A stretch of 64,000 nucleotides of DNA from Marasmius tenuissimus (GCA_029532415.1 JAQOTA010000034.1:1-64000), one strand, 5' to 3'; positions 24,401-36,505 are shown, counted from the first letter of the stretch. Translations and numbers: made by a program. The notes: a model not told the origin generated them from the sequence alone.

Positions 24401-24537
24401 CAGAAAATGTCGGATAAGTGCAGATACGCGCGGACAGGCACAGATACCGGCGGAATAAGCGGAAATTGGGCCAGACAGGTGCAGAAATAATCTGTACAGA
24501 CGAGCAAACTCTGCAGATATCTGACATTTTCTGTGCA
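24401..24537. repeat. Internal inverted repeat of the transposon
   Basis: ACAGAAAATGTCGGATAAGT on the plus strand (from about 24399) faces a TCTGACATTTTCTGT stretch (about 24518-24534). The arms are diverged beyond the ACAGAAAATGTC core. Such subterminal arms are typical of foldback-type non-autonomous elements. Confidence 0.5.
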
Positions 24538-24559
24538 TGCAGATTGTCTCCGAAGACTG

Positions 24560-24599
24560 CAGATATTCCCAGACCAGCACAGGTGCGGTTTTCACTGGG
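24560..24599 (-). repeat. Right terminal inverted repeat
   Basis: Inverted counterpart of 23422-23461. The outermost 20 bp are identical and the segment ends ...CACTGGG on the plus strand, directly against the CCTCAAC target duplication. Confidence 0.85.
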
Positions 24600-24826
24600 C
24601 CTCAACGCTGTATCATCGATTGACCCCGCTCATCCCCGCCCTCGGCCTCATCCTCATGTCACCCTACCGCTGCTTATCCCATGTCGCCATATCGCTCACT
24701 AATCATTTCACATTCGCTGAACAATCCCGACCGAAGACCTTCCCAATCAGTATCAGCTTTTGGCACACCTTCTATCGGTCTGAGAGTATATAACGGAGAC
24801 CCAACAGTCATTCGTCCCACCTCACC

Positions 24827-25922
24827 ATGTCCTCTACACCTTTTCCGCATCTGTTTGGGGTGCATTGCTAACACCTCCTTCTCCTTCCCCATCTCCAAGT
24901 CGCCGAACTCGCAGTGTAAGCCAAAAATTCCCCCCTCACTCACTTCCCAATACCCCGATTCTCACAAAAAAAAAAACCCCTACACAGCGCTGAACTCACT
25001 CAACCCGGTGAAATCGAACTAAAAGTCGTCGACCTCATCAAGGGCGAAAACTTTGATCCTGAATTCATCAAGCTGGTGCGTCTCCCCATTCCCCTCTTCT
25101 ACCCCACCCCCTCCCCCCTGACATCAAAAGATCACAGAACCCGAACGCCACGCTCCCAACTCTAGAAGCAGACGGCCAAATTTACACGAGCACCTTCGAA
25201 GTCGTCCAATACCTCATCAAACGTTCCGGGAAAGACGTCAAACCGGGACATAGGGAACTGCTCGATAAGATCCATGAGGGGAGGTTGAACCCCAACTTTG
25301 CACTGCTCCTCTCGGTACGTTTTTCTTATCGCCCTCGCATATACCGTTCCTGATTCTATCTACAAACGAACCACCGTAGCGCTCTGAAGAAGAACGGAAA
25401 GCCAAAGCTCAAGGAATCCCCGGTGCTTTCTTATCTGGCAGTACGTCTCCTCTCCCACCTCCCCACCTGACACATCGAACAGGACAAGCAGCCCTCGAAA
25501 AATACTCCCAATCCCCCTCCTCAAAGACTTCTACGAACCCCGTCTCACCACCAACGCCTCCCTCCTCGCCTTCTACCAAGACACCCTCCCCCCCCCACCT
25601 CCAAACAAGACTTCTTCTCCAAATCAACTTCACACTTCAACGCCATCGGGGATTTCATTCACGACGAACTACCCCAGTACCTCCCTTCCGGGGGTTTGTT
25701 GTTGGGGGGAACGGAACCAAGCGAGGACGATTACCATTTGGATGCTTGGATTATCAGAATCGCTGCTACGAATGGGGCGAAGACGGGGGAGGAGGAGGGT
25801 GGTGGGGGCGTTTGAGAAGGCGTATGGGTGGGAGGGAGGTGCCGGAGAGGGTGGTGGAGTATTGGAGGGCGTGGGCGAGGAGGGATTCGTTTAAGTGGGT
25901 GTATGCTGAGGGGCTTCATTAG
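24827..25922 (+). pseudogene. Glutathione S-transferase-like (eEF1B-gamma/GST type) gene with several frameshifts
   Basis: Recognisable as the fungal GST-like family with LYTFSASVW, VAELAVAEL, GENFDPEFIKLNPNATLPTL, STFEVVQYLI, IHEGRLNPNFALLL, then FYEPRLTTNASLLAFYQDTL, LGGTEPSEDDYHLDAW and a C-terminal RVVEYWRAWARRDSFKWVYAEGLH. Early exons splice cleanly: about 24832-24859, the 16-nt 24900-24915, then 24988 onward. The ATG at 24827 is one base out of frame with LYTF. Further shifts are needed near 25508-25524, inside the nine-C run at 25588-25596, in the G-rich stretch 25790-25815 and at about 25826-25850. Each lies in or beside a mononucleotide run. This is either a recent pseudogene or homopolymer errors in the assembly. 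A real GST would bind glutathione through the NPNATLPTL region. Confidence 0.7.
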
Positions 25923-26062
25923 GTCGTTCACGAGTGGTTGTTTGGATAAGTACTAGTATTAGAATGAACAAGGTTTCGATTTCCTCGTTTTACGGCGGTA
26001 ACTACTCCCATTTCGATTCGAAACAGTCAAAACCTCTTTCCCCCCGTACTACTACATATACC

Positions 26063-28835
26063 TCATTGCCCCTGCCCCTGCCCAGGAACATACCTCTCCC
26101 CATCCTTCAAAATAAGCTCAGGTTTCCTCTCCGCAAGATCCAACACCATCCTATCAACATAAATCCTCATCAGTACACCAACCTCCCACCCTTCAAACCC
26201 AAAAACCAAACGAAAAAAAAGAAACGCACTCTGCAAAATAACTATTCGCCCACGCAAACCACGGTCTCGTATAATCCGTCGCATTATAAATGTTCTGCGA
26301 TTCGTGGATCAGACCCAAGCCAGCGGTGTTCTACGTTTCGTATATCAGTATCGTCGGAGAAGGGAGGGGGGGGGGGGGAAACGCACGTTAACGATCAAAT
26401 ACAACGAATTCATAATCTCCTCGTCGTCCTCCGTTCCAAAGATCGCAGATACTTGAGACATGGGCCTTCATCCGAATGACGGTCAACATTAAAACTCCAT
26501 CTCCACCTTCATCTCATGCGACTCACCATGGATGCCAAGGGTCAACGTGAGGTCCACTAAAACCAAAACGAATCAGACGTTGAGTACCCCCAAAAAAAAA
26601 AGAGAGGGGGAGGGGGGGTTGAAGTACGCACCCGACACCACCAAAGTGATCTCCCTTTGAATAATACGGGTTCTTCTTTGAGAGGAGGACGTTTCTGGTA
26701 GCGATGTATGCTGGGTCTTGTCTGTCGAGGAAGCCGAGGTAGGGGAGGGATAGGAGCGACTGTGCGAAGCAGAATTCAGAGGAGGGAACGAGGAGGGGGA
26801 GGGGGGGGGGCTTACGGGTACGTTGGCATCGTCCATCACGTATCTCGAACCAAGACCTAACACGACCCTCAACGTTAACAACCAGGGGACTCGGGAGAGG
26901 AATGGAGGAGGGAGAAGCTCACCATTCGTCTCATACGCAAACACATTATCCACCAACTACCCACACCCACACACACGCCGTATCAGTATCCCAAAAATCC
27001 CTCCGCCAGACAGTAAGCACTCCCACTCACCGTACTATTCCAAATAGCATCTTTTATCCTCCCACTCCACTCCTTCGCCAACGCTGACACGTTCTGCGCT
27101 TTCCCCGTCGCATCCAAAATCTCAGCTAAATACCCCAACTCGACGCTGAGCATCGCGTTTGCTGGGACCAGGAACGCTACCACCACAACACATTAGCACC
27201 CCCCTACTCACACCAAAAAAACTCACTCACCAAACGTAGCCAAATCATCCGACGGTCTATGAGACGTCGCAACCTACACACACGTCACCAGTCTGAGTTA
27301 ACATCCACTCACTCCCACCAAACAAAAAAAAATCGTTATAGGAGTATAGACTCACCATCCCAGTATATGCCCTCGGCTCATTATTCCCCCTATTATCCAC
27401 CCGGGGTGAGAGAGCGCCAGCGGTGCCGGTCCAATTGTAATAGGAGATAAAGTTGAAATCGTCGTCGAAGGAGCTTTGGGATTGTTCGTTGATGACGCGG
27501 AAGATTTGGTCGATTGCGGTGAGCCCTACCAGGGGTGTTAGTTCGGTGTGAAATAGAGAGAAGGGGGGGGGGGGGGGGGGGGAGAAGGGAAAACACACAA
27601 TTCTCATTCATAAACGAATCGTCTTTCGTAGAGTTATAATACGACCTCGAAAGTTTGAGGAACCCGCATAACGAGTCGATTTCGTATTTGCATTCGAATA
27701 CCGTTTGGTTGTTTACCGGGCTGGGGTGGGGGGGGGGGGGGGCGTCATTGGTACTTTCAACAAAAGAAGAAGAAGAGAAGGAACGAAAGGAACGCACGGG
27801 TTAACAAGAACCTTATCCGCCCAATCGTTATGAGATGGTGGTAACCCACTTTCGGGGGGTGGTTGGAATGCACCGCCTGGTGAGGGCAAGTTCAGTAATC
27901 CATCTCCGTATCCTCGTACACCCAGACGTACAATAAGGATACTCCGCAACGTAACGAGCTTCATTGTTGATCACCCCTTTCACGAGCGTTGCGAGTTCGG
28001 GATCCAACCCCAAGAGGCTGTGGTAATGCGCGAACTGAAGGTACGTGAGCCTACAATTCTAGGAGTAGGAGAGGTTTATTTACCTGGTTCGCGGTGTCTC
28101 GTAGCCATTGGGCTCTGGTAGATGGATAGTCGTGTCATCAGTACAGCTTCCCCCCAAGTGTCATATATGAATCGTACGTGATATCCTGAGCAAGAAGGGG
28201 GGGGAAAGGAGAAAAAGAGTCAGTTCGCGGGCAGCGAGGATACACACAACCGAACACTCACCCCAGTAATAATAAACGCCAAATTTTCTTCCTACACTCA
28301 TCAAAGAAAAAATTCAACACACCATCGCCCCCGCACACAGAACCGAACAACACCTCCCCACCTTACTGAAATACCTAACCGTCGTATCTGCAAGGAACAC
28401 CATTAAGCACCATGTCAACGACGAGGAGAAGAACCCCGCATACCAAGTGTACTAGGAAACGTATTCTCGAACAACCTCGCAAGATCCGGATCCTTGAGAC
28501 GCGTTTTCATATCTTCGATGACTTTCTAAACGCCATTGTATCAGAACCCAACAAGGGGAGGAAGGAAAAAAAGCCGGTGCGTACCTCCACAGCCGTACTG
28601 TTAAAAGTCCTACACTGAGGAGCCGGTCGCATAAACGGTAGCTGGAGAGTTCCATTCGATGGGTTTCCTTGAGGAGTCTATACGATTGAAAAAAAAAAAA
28701 TCAGCACGGCTCGAACCCAAAAAAGAGAAACGAAGAAGACGCTACCTGTGCGAAATCTGTATAATCCGGACACTCCTCCTGCGCCTGCGCCCCAACCAAA
28801 ACCGCCGCGAGCACCGTCAAAAGCTGAAACTTCAT
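26063..28835 (-). CDS. Secreted GH125 exo-alpha-1,6-mannosidase
   Basis: Glycoside hydrolase of the family that trims alpha-1,6-linked mannose, here with a secretion signal [20 protein letters not shown] followed the minus-strand exons through the diagnostic blocks: [179 protein letters not shown] and [27 protein letters not shown]. The frame is intact at every junction I checked. One exon is just 8 nt. Several introns carry long poly-C tracts on the sense strand, up to 20 C. It ends 140 nt from, and tail-to-tail with, the frameshifted GST. Confidence 0.9.
27562..27582. repeat. Poly-G (sense poly-C) tract of 20 bases in a GH125 intron
   Basis: Twenty consecutive G on the plus strand. Similar runs in other introns of the same gene lie near 26365-26378, 26805-26811 and 27728-27742 (15 G). 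They form pyrimidine-rich intron segments in the sense orientation. Confidence 0.9.
28178..28185 (-). other. 8-nt microexon in the GH125 gene
   Basis: On the minus strand TTGCTCAG|GATATCAC|GTACGA. It supplies D-I and two bases of T in [16 protein letters not shown], a conserved active-site region. The flanking exons end in ...ACTGGG and begin AGCCCAATGG. Confidence 0.75.
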
Positions 28836-29452
28836 TCTTGTCCACTCAAACGCGGGCCAGTCAAAGTCGTTTGGAATGGGAAGTAAGGAACCCAGGAACG
28901 ATGATGATGATGAGAGGTTTTTAAACCAAGCTGAAGCCGCGACTATGGAGTCCCTCCACATGCTCGTTGGTTTTGTCCCTGAAATTATGAGGGCCACGAG
29001 ACCGTGTTTCCGTGTTTGAAAGAGTGCGTGTGACCTTGGAATTTAAAATAGGGCTGTTGGCGGGCCCTAATTTTGTAGGATTTCGTTCGGGATTTTTCTG
29101 ATGGAAAGACTCAGGGGGAAGCGAATTTCGTGGGGATTGAGGTCGAGGAATGGTGCATTGGGAAATTGTAGAGACCCTGGTGGTGGTAGTACGAGATGAA
29201 TTCGAACGTTATGGTTTATGGGTCCCAATTTGTCAATGTCGACGTCATGCGCATGGTTCCAGGAGACCGGACCGGAAATTAAAAAGATGTGCCCCTGGGG
29301 AAATCGTTCGACCCTTTTGCTGGGCATTGGGCAACGTGTTTTGGGGGTTGAAATGCGAAAAAGCCAAGTCCCGGAACTCAAAAATCCCATTCCGATTCGT
29401 ATGTACATAGAACACGAACGAACACGAATGACAAACTTCCAACCCCGCCGAA
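28836..29452. other. Intergenic stretch, nothing recognised
   Basis: Upstream of the GH125 start and downstream of the minus-strand GST stop. It contains an ATGATGATGATG microsatellite-like run near 28900. No coding evidence on either strand. Confidence 0.35.
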
Positions 29453-30438
29453 TCACAATTTCGCCCACGTATACTCTCCTCCTTTTTCAAGAGCCTACAC
29501 AGAGACCACCGGTCAATTCAAGATGAATAAAATTAACCGCGAACGATAGCTTACCGTTTTATACGTAGGTCTTTCAACAAACGAGAGAACCGCATCAGTA
29601 TACTGTCAGTGTATCGCTTCCAAGTCAACGACGCACCTCTCATGAATCTTCTTCACATACTCCTTCGTCCTCGGCCCAGCCATATCCATAAACTCCAAAA
29701 CCTCCGCAGGAAATATCATCAAAAAATCCGCCGACGTAAGTTCGCTCCCACCCGCAAAATACTCTTTACCCTCAAGATGCTTCTCAACCTAACCAACCCA
29801 CCATTCTCAGTCATGAAAGGTAGAGAACGGAGACAGAGGACTCACCAGCTCACTATGCTTCTTCAACTCGGGTATAACCATCACCTCCGTCACTTTCCCA
29901 AACACCCCATTCAACAACCACCTCAAAACCCACGGCGAGCGTTGCGGAATAATCGTAAACACAAGTCTCATCACCATCGTAGGCATGATCGACCCCTCGG
30001 CGTAGTGAGTGAAATACAGATTATCGATGTACCCTTGACCGGTTTGGGGACTGGAGAATTTCCCGTTGCCGTATGTTTTGATGAGGTATTCTACATTACG
30101 CCAGTGGTTCGGTGAAGGGAGGAGGTTTGGGTTCGAGTTATTGGTACGTGCTTACCGACGATGGCGCCGCTTTCGGCGAGCACGATGTTCTGGGTACCGT
30201 CTACGCCCGTGTCGGTGATGATAGGGGACTTTCCGAGAGGGAAAATCTTCAACATTTCGGGAGGCGCTCGTTGTTCGGCCGTTCTCTGGTACTTTTTGAT
30301 TTCATAGGGGACGCCGAGTTCTTCCTAATAATATGACGACGGTTTGTGAGTAGGCTTTGAGGATGTAAATGGGTTACGCACCAAAAGCCATATCATCCTC
30401 TGAGAACGAGAATTATTGAGGTGGTGAAGGGTGATCAT
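29453..30438 (-). CDS. Glutathione S-transferase
   Basis: Cytosolic detoxification enzyme. Minus-strand reading starts MITLHHLNNSRSQRMIWLL, then EELGVPYEIKKYQRTAEQRAPPEMLKIFPLGKSPIITD and ALAESGAIVE-type thioredoxin-fold text (NIVLAESGAIV). The alpha-helical half follows: GQGYIDNLYFTHYAEGSIMPTMVMRLV, IIPQRSPWVLRWLLNGVFGKVTEVMVIPEL, HLEGKEYFAGGSELTSADFLMIFPAEVLEFM, then RTKEYVKKIHERPTYKTALEKGGEYTWAKL. The ES pair of LAESGAIV is the usual glutathione-binding site. A 16-nt microexon (29555-29570) encodes the PTYKT part. The frame is intact in the exons I checked, in contrast to the GST remnant 4 kb to the right, to which its first half is closely similar. It resembles the Ure2p/theta-like fungal GSTs. 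Confidence 0.85.
29555..29570 (-). other. 16-nt microexon of the intact GST gene
   Basis: ACCTACGTATAAAACG lies between GAAAG and GTAAGC on the minus strand. It joins HER to ALEKGGEYTWAKL and preserves phase 2 to 0. Confidence 0.75.
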
Positions 30439-30662
30439 GGTGGTAAAGAGTCTGAATTTCCGGCTAAACGTTGCAGTCTGTTCATATCATATGTGAGACA
30501 TCCGGCGATCTGGTATCCCCGAGACCCGAGCCCGAGCTCGCCGTTTGGTTCCAAGTCTGCGAGAATGAACGAGAACGAACTTGAACGCGCGATGAGTTTT
30601 CCGCTTGGATGATACTAATAGTGACTGTTGCCGAAGAACGAATGGAATTTCGCATTCGGCTA

Positions 30663-30683
30663 GACCGGGTCAGCTGATCGGTG
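30663..30683. promoter_or_regulatory. Conserved 21-bp upstream element, copy 1
   Basis: Identical to 34862-34882 in the duplicated block. Its core is GGTCAGCTGATC, which contains the palindrome TCAGCTGA. It lies 225 bp upstream of the GST start. Conservation while the surrounding sequence diverged suggests, but does not prove, a regulatory site. Confidence 0.45.
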
Positions 30684-30723
30684 GCGTGATAGGACGCGAT
30701 TCGCCCTTCCCTTTGCGCTGACC

Positions 30724-30799
30724 ACCGAAATACCCGCAACAGTCACACATTATGCGTGCTTCCCCAACGGTTCAGAATTGAACGGAGGAAGACCCATCG
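30724..30799 (-). pseudogene. Remnant of the 3' end of a GH30 gene
   Basis: The minus strand reads a CGATGGGTCTTCCTCCGTTC...GTTGCGGGTATTTCGG block. It aligns base for base, with few changes, to the part of the intact GH30 gene encoding NPDGSSSVQVLNSGASAQSVTVAGVS (about 35080-35160). No frame remains on either side. It marks the GH30 that once sat beside the intact GST. Confidence 0.75.
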
Positions 30800-31021
30800 A
30801 ACATTCACCTTGGAAGTTAATATACGGGGAGCCGGGCCTGGCTGGTCAAGTTTTCCCGGGCTGGCAGAATACGGCGTACATGATACTATGACCCGACACT
30901 CTGAGTCAGTTCTCGACGCAAACCCCCGGGAAATCAAAGGAATAGATATCTGGGCATCAATATCAACACAAGCACCATTAAACCCTGTGGGTTCTTAGTT
31001 CAACTCCCTCTCGAGTCTGGA

Positions 31022-32481
31022 TTACGACCCGACACCAAGCTCCAACTTCCAACCCCCATTCATCCCCTTTCCTGCACCATAAACACCTTCATTTACATCA
31101 CAGTCCTCTGTTCCAAGAGGCTTGAGTTGTACCTCAATGTCACGCTCCCGAGAACTTGTAAGCTCGGAACTTGAAGTTGTCTCCTGGGTTCCAGCATTTG
31201 GGTTAAATTGACAGGTGGATAGGGCACCTGTCTCCCGGGCACAGTGCTCACTGCGATCTTGCAGAACAATTATAAGTGCAGGGGCAATTCCCTACATTAT
31301 TTTCAGTCAAGTACCAAGCTGGACCAACCAAATTCAGTGTTGAATAATGCTCACCGACATCAAAGCAGTTATTGGGGCAAGATCAACTGGGATGCCTATG
31401 CGGCTTGCACTAAGCTTCAGACTGTTGTCTGCAAAGCTGAATATGGGGTATAAAGCCCCAGAATGAAGGCTGCAGAATATGTTTAACAAGCTATATATTG
31501 AATTAAAGACAGAAACGCACATGGTAGCCACAATCCTCTGATAAAATATCGGAGCACTGCTGCCTAAAGCCTCTCTTGCTCTCCTACAAAGCCACCATAT
31601 TCTTGATGCTGGGTGGAAAAAACATGAGGTCATGAGTTGTGACAGTTCAATCTTGTTGCTTACCTGTGAGCACTGTGATCAAGAGGTTAGCTGCTGGGTA
31701 AGCATAGCCATAGACATCTTGCATGGTTGCTGCTGTGGTCCACAATCTCCTGTTTTCATCACTGGCTGTTGGAACACTTGAAAACATGAATGATATTATG
31801 CCAACCACTGGGAGAATGATTTAGTCATGGGAACATGCATTGTGCATGATAAAGTTTCTTACCATTGATCAAGGAAGTGAGCACAAACAGGATTCCAATG
31901 TGTTTATTGCAACTCCAGACCACATGGCACCTGTGTACCTTCATGGCATGCTCTATAAGCTGAAGATGACAGCTGAGCAGGAATCATTACCAGCATTATA
32001 TCTGAAATGAAACTAATGGTACACATCAGAGATAGGATCCTTAGAGTACATGTGAGAATCTCACTCACTTGGCAACAACAGCAAAGACATTGGAAACTGC
32101 CCTTGAAGCATACCAGAGTCAACCAAAGGTGAGGTGAGAGATGAGATAGGATTACCTATTTGCAACGTGAAGCTTTTCATCATACATGTATTTCCATAGA
32201 GCACTGTCATCCCCTGTCTTTAGAGCAGTGTAGACAAAAGACATTTGGCGGACTATATCATGTGTGAAGAAGACCATATAAACTATCACAGTGAAGAACA
32301 GTGATATGGTTGACCAAAAGTACAGACTGGGTGGTGTTATTCTCCCTGTAGAATCATGCCGAGCTTTGGACAGGATGCTCATGCACAGGATGAAGAGGAG
32401 GATGTAAAATCCTTGGGTAGACAGTCAGTCAAGAGGGCCATGTTGTAAGGACTGGAATCACTCACCATATGCAAAAAACAT
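31022..32481 (-). CDS. Multi-pass membrane protein of a mushroom-specific 7TM-like family
   Basis: I resolved nine exons on the minus strand: 32481-32466, 32411-32156, 32101-32069, 32012-31991, 31938-31863, 31807-31664, 31608-31521, 31469-31355 and 31291-31022. They sum to 1020 nt (339 aa). The protein begins MFFAYGFYILLFILCMSIL and has several hydrophobic segments (STISLFFTVIVYMVFF, VFAVVAN...DIMLVHRCHVVW, HIGILFVLTSL, VVGIISFM, ANLLITVLT, ALYPIFSFAD, PITALM...GIAPALIIVL). It also has the diagnostic RIWWLCRRAREALG loop and ASRIGIPVDLAPI. A hydrophilic Ser/Thr-rich tail ends at TAA 31022. Function is unknown. The gene is remarkably CpG-poor (none between about 31552 and 32165) yet uninterrupted. 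The true start could lie further upstream, because such proteins often have one more N-terminal helix. Confidence 0.8.
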
Positions 32482-34540
32482 AGTCTAGAATGGTGCGCAC
32501 TGCTGCATCAGTAATCCTCACTGTGATACAGATTTATGTAGGACACACCGAAAAAGTTGCAATTGGAAAGACCACAACATGAGACCAGGATAGAAGCTCA
32601 GAGTGATTGTAATCATAATATGAGCCCATAGCTCCTAAAACACAAGCCACTTGGCAGAGCAGGAGTATGGGGTGCAGGTTCCAAGTCTTGTTAAATCCTT
32701 TGAGCACTTAGGAGATTCGGGTGACAGGGGAGAGAGCAACAAGAAGAAATCAATGGTCCTGTGTAAAATCATACAGGGAGGCAAACAGACGAAGGAATAA
32801 AGGGAAATGTGGTGGGGATCAAAAATAGATGAAAGAACTCAGAAATAACCATAGGTACATATATGTGATAAGCCCCGGCGGGCCGGTACTCTGGCAGATT
32901 GGTACCAAAGTCTGTACAGCAAGGTCTTGGCTTCATTTTGAATGCCAGACCTTGCTGTACCAAAGAATCATCACTCTTCCCAATGAGGAAGTCCACAGAT
33001 AGGATCTTGATGTATATATTGTACCCCACCGCGCCCACTGACTGGCAGTGAGGACTAAGACGAAACCATGTTTGATTTGATCTATTCAAATCGTTGGTGA
33101 ACACGGAGGGGGAACGGTGCACACAAGGTGTATTGTCTCTTTATACGGGAAGAGATTATCAGTTCAATCCACTTACACAGACACAACCGAATCCATACAC
33201 AACTTGAATTTCAACATCAGGTCGACGCGGTAGCGGACGAGGAACCGGATCTTGAATTCACGTTACTCGTATGGAAGCAAGAAGCCACGAAGGTTGTAGC
33301 TGTGTCCTTCCCGCAGCAATGATCATCAGGAGCTACACGATCCCTTCCTCAGGTCAACGCGAGACGTATCAAGATGAGAGGGTCGTCTGCTGCAACGCGA
33401 AGTGGAAAAATGAACCGCAGCAAATCAGCCGCCGGTTTGTAGGGACTCTGAGAAACGGGGCGCCTACGAGCCCTCCGTGAACCGCTGGGTGGAGCGTAAA
33501 CAGGCTAGAAATTGACGCAAAGCCAGATGGTCATCAATCTGTTAACCTGTATGACGGGAGTGGTCAAAGGTGGCTCATACAAGGTTCATGGCTGCGTCCG
33601 AGAACTGTCAATCTCATGAGAAGCTCTCGGGATACACGGTTGTGCCAGGAGCGGTAAACCAGTACCAACGGACTCCGGAGCCCGAACACCACATCGGAGG
33701 ATTATATAGTACCCGTTCGATAGTTCCCAACCTTCCCAGATATCTCGAGGCCTCTCTCTCCCATCACTCGTGAGCCTATGGTCCACGCAGATGTCACTGT
33801 AAATGTCGACACTCAGTAAGCGCCGCCGAGCACCTTCAAGGAAACGTTGGCGTACCCATCTTCCTTCCCACGAGAGTGGGCGAGAAGTCGAGATTGATTG
33901 CTGATTTTTTCACATTCTCTGGTAAATGTGCGTAATTTAGTGTTGTAACAAAGTAAATGACGGGATCCTAGGTTGCTAACTTGTAATCATAGTAATTTAC
34001 TCCCTTGGGAAGAAGAAATTGACGATCATATACACCTGAACACCAAAGAAAGACGCCAAATACGTTAGCCCGGTTGACCGCTATTTCTCACTGCGGAATG
34101 CAGCGCGCATCAACATACCTGTCGAGGCGGTAGAAGTACCGGTGATGACGGGTAAGTAAAGCCTCGAGCACTATCCAAAGAGAATAGTACCTGGTGAGTG
34201 CTACTAGATCGTAAGATCCAGCTCGGTTGAGAACCTGTCTGTTTTTACAATTGACGCTGGCTCCTGGAAGGCCTTATAGATCGATAGGTCCCCATATATG
34301 GACTGGTACAAACCCCGCTCGAGTGGACATTTTTGAAAGGGAGAGTAGCGTCTGCTCTGGACCGATTATCAATGAGGTACTGCCTACTCCGCGAGGGCCC
34401 AATTCATATCCCCAGAGTGAGATAGAACCACCAACATGTTGATGACGCAAGGACGAGCGAGTAAACATCGGGCATCTTTGGATCCGGAGACAACGAGTGT
34501 CGGAGTGAAGCTCTGCGGAAAAGGAGTTTTCAACACGTAC
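32482..34540. other. Intergenic stretch with one hairpin, no gene supported
   Basis: About 2 kb. The part to about 32720 shares the CpG-poor composition of the neighbouring membrane-protein gene; beyond about 32850 the composition returns to normal. Open frames on either strand are short and without motifs. The inverted repeat at 32914-32956 is the only structure I can support. Confidence 0.4.
32914..32956. repeat. Inverted repeat (hairpin)
   Basis: TACAGCAAGGTCTTGG on the left and CCAGACCTTGCTGTA on the right are complementary except for one unpaired base, separated by a loop of about 14 nt. It does not end in a T run, so it does not look like a simple terminator. Confidence 0.7.
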
Positions 34541-34816
34541 CGACGATAGCACCAATCTTGACAAGGGCGATGTCCTCTCTAATTCTACCGTCTACGCCCG
34601 TGTCTGTGATGATATTTGACATTCCGAAAGGAAAACCTTTCGACGTCTCCGGAGGGGCTCGTTGTTCGGCGGTTCTCCGATACTTTTGCATTTCTCAGTT
34701 GACACCGAGCTCTCGTGAGTAGGCTCAAAGATGTGGATGGGTTATTATCGACGCACCAGAAACTAAATAGCCCCTTGAGAACGAGAATTGTTGAGGTAGT
34801 GGAGTGATCACCGTGG
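34541..34816 (-). pseudogene. Remnant of a GST 5' half
   Basis: Aligns collinearly with the first half of the intact GST (30150-30438), including the text for KYRRTAEQRAPPE and IITDTGVDG. The start codon has become GTG, the first exon carries a length change, and the codon matching Pro-Tyr of GVPYEI has become a stop (GTC AAC TGA). The glutathione-site exon and everything downstream are gone. It is therefore a dead second copy. Confidence 0.8.
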
Positions 34817-34861
34817 TAAGTCTCCAATCGAAGAGCGACTCAAACTCGCATCGGCTCTACA

Positions 34862-34882
34862 GACCGGGTCAGCTGATCGGTG
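34862..34882. promoter_or_regulatory. Conserved 21-bp upstream element, copy 2
   Basis: Identical to 30663-30683. Here it stands about 50 bp upstream of the GST remnant's lost start codon and 63 bp beyond the 3' end of the GH30 gene. Confidence 0.45.
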
Positions 34883-34944
34883 ACGCGATTCCGAAAGTTT
34901 TTCTTTGAGAACTATACATACATATCCAACGAGAACGACGACCA

Positions 34945-36505
<1,561 letters not shown>

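Larger units (their letters stand above)
23415..24606. mobile_element. Non-autonomous DNA transposon with TIRs and 7-bp target duplication
   Basis: The element runs 23422-24599 (1178 bp). The left end begins CCCAGTGAAAACCGCACCTG and the right end is its inverted complement, identical for 20 bp. About 14 of the next 20 positions also match, including an ATATCTG block. The direct repeat CCTCAAC flanks it at 23415-23421 and 24600-24606. No transposase-like frame is visible, only short frames without catalytic motifs, so it is probably non-autonomous. Near the right end there is a further internal inverted repeat built on ACAGAAAATGTC (24401-24447 against 24496-24537). The CAGTG start resembles hAT termini, but hAT elements make 8-bp duplications, so I leave the superfamily open. 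Confidence 0.85.

Noticed and set aside
23422..24599. Assignment of the transposon to hAT
   Set aside because: The termini include CAGTG, but the flanking direct repeat is 7 bp and lies outside CCC/GGG. An 8-bp duplication directly against CAGTG does not match on the two sides.
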